From Prochlorococcus marinus CUG1416 (GTDB taxonomy: Bacteria > Cyanobacteriota > Cyanobacteriia > PCC-6307 > Cyanobiaceae), in the NCBI RefSeq assembly GCF_017695965.1, contig NZ_JAAORM010000002.1:62001-126000 (forward strand): a stretch of DNA of 64,000 nt. The letters are read 5' to 3'. Below the pieces are notes generated by a model. It searched no databases. It was given only the letters and a program-made list of their open reading frames with translations, and was not told where the DNA came from. Below are positions 60,103 through 64,000 of the stretch, in pieces (positions within the stretch are counted from its first letter, which is position 1; each line of letters opens with the position of its first letter). The translations under genes were made by a program, and so were the position numbers.

Positions 60103-60284
60103 GGGTTAAATAGTAAATTCTTTCTACTCAAACTTGTATATATTTTCTTGTCAAGGATTTAATTTTGTTTGTTTACGATAAGTTCTTAAATATGTATTAA
60201 ATACAACTTTTTAAATTAGATAGTAATTAAGACTTATTCACATAGATTTAATTAAAGACTATTTTATATATAAATACTTTAACT

Positions 60285-60428
60285 ATGCATAAAGAAGAAA
60301 CAGCAAAGCAAAAAACTATTTTAAATGTGGGCTATTGTGAAACTAATTCTGAATGGCTCAATAGAATTATTAATGAACTGGCAGATGAAAATAAGAATTT
60401 TGTAGACTTGTCAGTTATTTGCGCTTAA
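60285..60428 (+). CDS. small hypothetical protein
   Basis: 47 aa: MHKEETAKQKTILNVGYCET and NSEWLNRIINELADENKNFV, ending DLSVICA. Two cysteines. Unknown function. Confidence 0.5.
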   Translation: MHKEETAKQKTILNVGYCETNSEWLNRIINELADENKNFVDLSVICA

Positions 60429-60509
60429 GTTTTAAAAACTTAATTTAAAGTTAATTAATTTTCAATTTACTCCTCCTCGTAATAGTGATTTTTAAAATAT
60501 TTTTGTAAA

Positions 60510-60977
60510 GTGAACCCTAATCAAAAAAGTTTAGAAATAATTAAACAATTTAATTTATCTCCTCATCCTGAAGGTGGATGGTTTAGTGAGATCGTAAGGA
60601 GTAATAGTTTTGTAACGAGAGAAGATGGTCAAATAAGAAACTTCATTACGGGAATTTATTATCTTTTGGAGAGAGATGCAAAAAGTGCGTGGCATAGAGT
60701 AAAAAATGCAGATGAAATTTGGATTTATCTTAGGGGTGATCCTCTTAATTTATGGTGTCTAGATAATGATAATAAGTTAATAAGAAATTTAATTTTAGAT
60801 TCTAATAATCCAGTAGAAATGATTCCAGCCGGATATTGGCAAGCGGCAAAAAGTATAGGAGAATTTACTTTGGTAAGTTGTTGCGTTGGCCCTGGGTTTG
60901 ATTTTAAGGATTTTGAATTGCTCAGAAATACTAATCATACTTCTAGATTAGATAAAGCAATAAATGATCTTATTTAA
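60510..60977 (+). CDS. DUF985 cupin-fold protein
   Basis: 155 aa from GTG 60510. HPEGGWFSEIVRS, FITGIYYLLERDAKSAWHRV, EIWIYLRGDPLNLWCLDND and the closing SCCVGPGFDFKDFELL are the conserved blocks of the Cupin_5/DUF985 family. Function unknown; sugar binding or enzyme activity has been suggested for relatives by fold only. Confidence 0.88.
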   Translation: MNPNQKSLEIIKQFNLSPHPEGGWFSEIVRSNSFVTREDGQIRNFITGIYYLLERDAKSAWHRVKNADEIWIYLRGDPLNLWCLDNDNKLIRNLILDSNNPVEMIPAGYWQAAKSIGEFTLVSCCVGPGFDFKDFELLRNTNHTSRLDKAINDLI

Positions 60978-61048
60978 GAAATTTTTTCGTTTATAGTTTA
61001 TAAAATTTTGATTTATATTTATAAAGTTAGTTCATCTATTTATAAGGA

Positions 61049-61426
61049 ATGAATCAAAATTCTGTCAAAACAATTGGTATTAAAGATGAATCAAGAAAAA
61101 ATTCATACTTAGTATCTGTAAATAAGGCAGATGGATTAAAAGTTATCCTTAATAGGGACTTTGACGATTGGTCTAATTTTGATAGTTGGCAAAGTATTTC
61201 AGCGCAGCAATGGATTTTTTCTAGGGCTATGGAGATTTACAGAGGAATGAAAATTGATATTAAATGTGATTGTTGTGAATATATTGATTTTATTCAAAAT
61301 GATTTTGAGAACATTCGCAAAGAAAAATGCTTTGGTAAAAAAAGTGCTTACATGATAGAAAAAGTTTTAGATGAAATTGTATTAGCTAAGTCAAGAAGAG
61401 AAAGTGATGGAACATATTCTGCATAA
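61049..61426 (+). CDS. conserved hypothetical protein
   Basis: 125 aa. FDDWSNFDSWQSISAQQWIF and FSRAMEIYRGMKIDIKCDCC with a Cys-X-Cys-Cys, ending in a basic helix with SRRESDGTYSA. The clustered cysteines could bind metal. Not recognised. Confidence 0.65.
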   Translation: MNQNSVKTIGIKDESRKNSYLVSVNKADGLKVILNRDFDDWSNFDSWQSISAQQWIFSRAMEIYRGMKIDIKCDCCEYIDFIQNDFENIRKEKCFGKKSAYMIEKVLDEIVLAKSRRESDGTYSA

Positions 61427-61461
61427 GATTTATAAATATCTGTGAAATGAAAATCTTTTAA

Positions 61462-61644
61462 TTACCAGTGAAAATTTTCAGAAGAACCAATTGTTAAATT
61501 TCTCATGGAAATCTTATGGAACTTATCATGTACCGAATCACTGAACTCCTTTTCATCTGAGTAATCCACAAGATCTAGGGGGTCGATATTTTCATCGAAC
61601 CATGCATCATATTCAATATGTTTAGGTTCAGCAAAATAACTCAT
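61462..61644 (-). CDS. small acidic hypothetical protein
   Basis: 60 aa: MSYFAEPKHIEYDAWFDENI and DLVDYSDEKEFSDSVHDKFH, end LTIGSSENFHW. Very acidic, soluble. Unknown function. Confidence 0.55.
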   Translation of the reverse strand: MSYFAEPKHIEYDAWFDENIDPLDLVDYSDEKEFSDSVHDKFHKISMRNLTIGSSENFHW

Positions 61645-61767
61645 ACCTAATTAGTAGCTTCCAAAAAAACATTTAAAAGCTACATGCGATACAAAATCAA
61701 GGATTATCTTTTCATTAATCCATATTAAAATCTAGAAGTTTTGTTCTATTTTTTTAAAGACCTATTG

Positions 61768-61786
61768 CTATAAGCTCAGCTTATAG
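61768..61786. promoter_or_regulatory. palindrome upstream of hli
   Basis: CTATAAGCT-C-AGCTTATAG, perfect 9-bp arms around one base. It lies 106 bp before the hli ATG, where a transcription-factor site or short hairpin could control the light-stress gene. No known consensus matched. Confidence 0.6.
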
Positions 61787-61891
61787 AGGATATGAGATTA
61801 AGTAATTATACTCACGCTTATGATTTTCTGCTATTAGATTTATTTCAAGATTGCATTAGGAAGCGTCTTAGCTAAACAACCAAACAAACAA

Positions 61892-62026
61892 ATGAACGAA
61901 TCAAAAATACTAGAGAAGGAAAAAGTCGTAGCTGAGAAGCTCAATGGTAGATTTGCGATGATTGGCTTTATTGCTCTTATTGGCGCATATCTAACAACTG
62001 GACAAATTATCCCAGGTTTTGTATAA
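61892..62026 (+). CDS. hli: high-light-inducible protein (HLIP)
   Basis: Single-helix chlorophyll-binding stress protein of the LHC superfamily, protecting photosystems and chlorophyll-protein assembly. 44 aa: MNESKILEKEKVVAEKLNGR, FAMIGFIALIGAYLTTGQII then PGFV. Signature AEKLNGRFAMIGF contains ExxNxRxAMxG. Too short for ordinary ORF detection. The microprotein at 62027 starts directly after its stop. Confidence 0.95.
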   Translation: MNESKILEKEKVVAEKLNGRFAMIGFIALIGAYLTTGQIIPGFV

Positions 62027-62134
62027 ATGGATTTTATATCTAAGAGGCAAGGATATGTACCCCTAAAGGTGGTTCCTTACATATTCTTTGTTGCAGTTGT
62101 TTTAAGCATCACAACTACAAATACATTCGTATAG
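62027..62134 (+). CDS. 35-aa membrane microprotein in the hli operon
   Basis: MDFISKRQGYVPLKVVPYIF then FVAVVLSITTTNTFV. Its ATG begins on the very next base after the hli TAA, so it should be translated in the same transcript. One transmembrane helix. A paralogue is at 48849-48959. Its partner could be hli or a photosystem component (inference). Confidence 0.85.
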   Translation: MDFISKRQGYVPLKVVPYIFFVAVVLSITTTNTFV

Positions 62135-62158
62135 TTTTTAAAGCTTACATATTCGTTG

Positions 62159-62192
62159 AAGTCAGCTAGTAGGCATACAGGCTGACTTTTTT
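62159..62192 (+). terminator. terminator of the hli operon
   Basis: AAGTCAGC ... GCTGACTT with a 14-nt loop, followed by TTTT. It ends the transcript 25 bp after the microprotein stop. Confidence 0.8.
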
Positions 62193-62293
62193 AATGGTTA
62201 TTTCACCGCTACTTTGGGGTTTTTAAATTAAAACCAGTAATTAAAAGATTGAGAATATTATATTAAACCTTTACTTTTATAACCTCTATCAAA

Positions 62294-62434
62294 TTACTGG
62301 AGATTAATTTCAAATTCAGGTCTAAATTTAGTAAGTTTTGAAATTTCTAATTCGAGTTCCTCTTGGGAATTAAAACCTAAAACTTCGTAGGAATCCAAAC
62401 CTAAGGAAGTCTCTTGTTTTTGTGCTAGTTCCAT
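62294..62434 (-). CDS. small acidic hypothetical protein
   Basis: 46 aa: MELAQKQETSLGLDSYEVLG and QEELELEISKLTKFRPEFEI. Acidic helix. Unknown function. Confidence 0.5.
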   Translation of the reverse strand: MELAQKQETSLGLDSYEVLGFNSQEELELEISKLTKFRPEFEINLQ

Positions 62435-62532
62435 TTTTTCATAATTTATAACTTCATAATAGATTTTTATGATTTTAAAGAAATACTAAGTTTTACATTC
62501 AACACCTTCAGATATCTACCTTTGTAGCAGAA

Positions 62533-62560
62533 AAGTGGACCCGTAATCGGAAGTCCACTT
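62533..62560. terminator. hairpin, probable terminator for the minus-strand 62.66-62.95 kb genes
   Basis: AAGTGGAC-CCG-TAAT-CGG-AA-GTCCACTT: outer 8-bp arms with an inner CCG/CGG stem. On the minus strand it is followed by TTTTCTG, a short T-run. It lies ~100 bp after the small gene ending at 62664. Confidence 0.55.
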
Positions 62561-62663
62561 CTGATAAATTTCTTTTTGTGTTTTAGAAATTCCAATGACA
62601 CTACTACTATCAAGAAAGATATCAATGCCATTATGGGAGTAACTTTTGCGGTTAAGTGATGAC

Positions 62664-62759
62664 TTAAGGAGTTTTCTTTTTGCCTTTAAGAATCATCAGC
62701 AAAGGCAGGCCAATTAGCATCAGACTCCCATCAATTAATAAAAAATTATTTAGATTCAT
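62664..62759 (-). CDS. small membrane peptide coupled to the upstream ORF
   Basis: 31 aa: MNLNNFLLIDGSLMLIGLPL then LMILKGKKKTP. One helix and a basic end. Its ATG overlaps the TGA of the ORF at 62756 (ATGA), a typical coupling signal that supports both. Confidence 0.5.
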   Translation of the reverse strand: MNLNNFLLIDGSLMLIGLPLLMILKGKKKTP

Positions 62760-62947
62760 TTATCCATTCCTTTAGGGGTATCCCAATTAAGGGGTATCCC
62801 TTTTTTAACTGGTTCTTTTTTCATATCATCCATCTCTTTTCTGATTTTATTGTAGTACGCTAACTCTTCAGGATCATCAGAACCCAGACCATAATTCATG
62901 GTCGCTGCAAGATAAATTCTGTGCATCCGATATGACGATAGTGGCAT
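62756..62947 (-). CDS. small hypothetical protein
   Basis: 63 aa: MPLSSYRMHRIYLAATMNYG, then SDDPEELAYYNKIRKEMDDM and KEPVKKGIPLNWDTPKGMDK. Soluble. Stop overlaps the next ATG. Confidence 0.6.
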   Translation of the reverse strand: MPLSSYRMHRIYLAATMNYGLGSDDPEELAYYNKIRKEMDDMKKEPVKKGIPLNWDTPKGMDK

Positions 62948-63147
62948 CTCTCAATACATTGTTCGTTAAAAGTCTAAAATATGTAAATCTTATTTAAGAC
63001 TAATTAGTTTTAACTTAAATTCAGTATATCCATCTAGATAGTGCCCAATTAGTTAACTTTAGAGTTCTATCTTGGATATTGCTTGGTTTCCAGGAATCAT
63101 ATTTTTCAAATTCTTATAAACTCAGTTATGTAGATACTTCTTGTTCA

Positions 63148-63219
<72 letters not shown>

Positions 63220-63229
63220 AATATTAAAG

Positions 63230-63311
63230 TGGGCCGGGTTGGATTTGAACCAACGTAGGCAGAGCCAGCGGATTTACAGTCCGCCCCCTTTAACCACTCG
63301 GGCACCGACCC
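63230..63311 (-). tRNA. tRNA-Tyr(GTA)
   Basis: 82-nt class II tRNA with a long variable arm: acceptor GGGTCGG / CCGGCCC, anticodon loop CTGTAAATC with GTA, variable arm GGCTCTGCC, T-loop GTTCAAATC. Upstream of tRNA-Thr(GGT); probably cotranscribed. Confidence 0.97.
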
Positions 63312-63412
63312 CCACTATTTGAACTTATCAGTTAATGGTCACTTTGTGTGAAAATGTTTTGGTTTTTTTGTTTATTTCTAGATAGCATTTAATAGAAAAG
63401 AATTTATTGTAA

Positions 63413-63853
63413 ATGAATATTTTATTGATAAATGGCCCAAATTTAAATTTATTAGGAACTAGAGAACCTGAAATATATGGCAATAAAACATTAAATGATA
63501 TTGAGAAAGACTTAACTAAACTTGCTCAAGAAAAGAGTATTAATCTTGAATGTTTTCAAAGTAATCATGAAGGAGAAATAGTAGATAAAATTCAGGATTC
63601 TGTAAAAAGTATTCAAGGGATTCTAATAAATGCTGGCGCTTTCACTCATACCTCGATTTCCATTAGAGATGCTTTAATTGGATCAAAAATTCCATTTGTA
63701 GAGTTGCATATTTCAAATATTTTTAGTAGAGAAGACTTTCGTAAAGAATCTTTTCTTACTGATAAAGCTATAGGAATAATTAGTGGGTTCGGTATATCTA
63801 GTTATTCCCTCGCTCTCGAAGGAATAATTGGATATTTAAGTAGTAAAAATTAA
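63413..63853 (+). CDS. aroQ: 3-dehydroquinate dehydratase, type II
   Basis: Third step of the shikimate pathway. 146 aa. Active-site tyrosine in [20 protein letters not shown], then [31 protein letters not shown] and [19 protein letters not shown]. The miaE-like gene begins at the base after the aroQ stop. Confidence 0.97.
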   Translation: MNILLINGPNLNLLGTREPEIYGNKTLNDIEKDLTKLAQEKSINLECFQSNHEGEIVDKIQDSVKSIQGILINAGAFTHTSISIRDALIGSKIPFVELHISNIFSREDFRKESFLTDKAIGIISGFGISSYSLALEGIIGYLSSKN

Positions 63854-64000
63854 ATGCTAGTTGATTTTAAAAGGCCGCTTTCCAGTATTAAATATTTATC
63901 GTCATTTACCTCAGATGATTGGATCAAACTCGCATTATCTAATCCAATCGATATTCTTATTGATCATGCTCATTGTGAAAGAAAAGCAGCAGGTGTTGCG
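63854..64000 (+). CDS. miaE: tRNA-(ms2io6A37) hydroxylase, N-terminal part (runs off window)
   Basis: Di-iron enzyme that hydroxylates the isopentenyl group at A37 in tRNA. Only the first 49 residues are present: MLVDFKRPLSSIKYLSSF... then IDILIDHAHCERKAAGVA; the 'DHAHCERKAAG' block is typical of MiaE. Starts immediately after aroQ. Confidence 0.85.
   Translation, partial: MLVDFKRPLSSIKYLSSFTSDDWIKLALSNPIDILIDHAHCERKAAGVA

Overview
This window looks like chromosome from a high-light-adapted Prochlorococcus (marine picocyanobacterium). The DNA is very AT-rich outside the rRNA genes. It carries photosystem II genes (psbE-F-L-J, psbB, psbT, psbM), psaE, petB-petD and ndhC-K-J. The clearest marker is a lone, degenerate phycoerythrin beta gene (cpeB) with an adjacent CpeS-type lyase, the minimal phycoerythrin kit of high-light Prochlorococcus. 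The strain cannot be fixed from the sequence alone.

Layout. 0-6.9 kb: MlaD/MlaF-type lipid transporter genes, a YvcK/CofD-family protein, ndhJ-K-C, then the PSII assembly set rubredoxin-ycf48-psbEFLJ. 6.9-16.6 kb: methylthioadenosine phosphorylase, a SelD fusion protein, CCA-adding enzyme, a UvrD/PcrA helicase, cpeB with cpeS, a VTT-domain membrane protein and a secreted protein. 16.6-31.3 kb: tRNA-Phe, an FGGY sugar kinase, metK, rpsA, nrdR, psbT-psbB, a ferredoxin, psbM, prmC, a TsaC-like protein, tRNA-Thr(TGT), minE-D-C, an HD phosphohydrolase, ctpA and petB-petD. 31.3-39.5 kb: a GH100 invertase, then one rRNA operon (16S, tRNA-Ile, tRNA-Ala, 23S, 5S), a terminator, mutM and psaE. 39.6-43.2 kb: LysM protein, aldehyde dehydrogenase, double GNAT protein and a small gene with a LexA-like box in its promoter.

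From about 43 kb to 63 kb the character changes. Genes are small, mostly unrecognised, and widely spaced, and many fall below usual ORF-size cut-offs. Recognisable items are a plastoquinol terminal oxidase (PTOX) convergent with a stand-alone NdhF N-terminus-like protein, a CrtH-like carotenoid enzyme, a Nif11-type peptide, tatA, peroxiredoxin Q, an ArfB-like hydrolase, a CPBP protease, proline iminopeptidase, tenA-thiD, a DUF985 cupin and a high-light-inducible (hli) gene. The stretch ends at tRNA-Thr(GGT) and tRNA-Tyr, followed by aroQ and the start of miaE. It resembles a Prochlorococcus genomic island or its flank, which is inference.

Most interesting observations: (1) two neighbouring small ORFs at 56.4-56.8 kb are interrupted by TGA, TGA and TAG where a TGG would restore them, suggesting G-to-A decay of one locus; (2) a 35/36-residue membrane microprotein occurs twice, one copy directly behind hli, with mostly synonymous differences; (3) an unlabelled TTG-start ORF at 43.4-43.6 kb carries the chlorophyll-binding motif ExxNxRxAMxG of HLIPs; (4) a LexA-type box at 43230-43243; (5) a 48-bp tandem duplication just upstream of the NdhF-like gene; (6) a long hairpin with a G9 run at 46.26-46.30 kb; (7) cpeB keeps only the bilin cysteine served by CpeS-type lyases. 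No CRISPR array, insertion sequence or prophage was seen.
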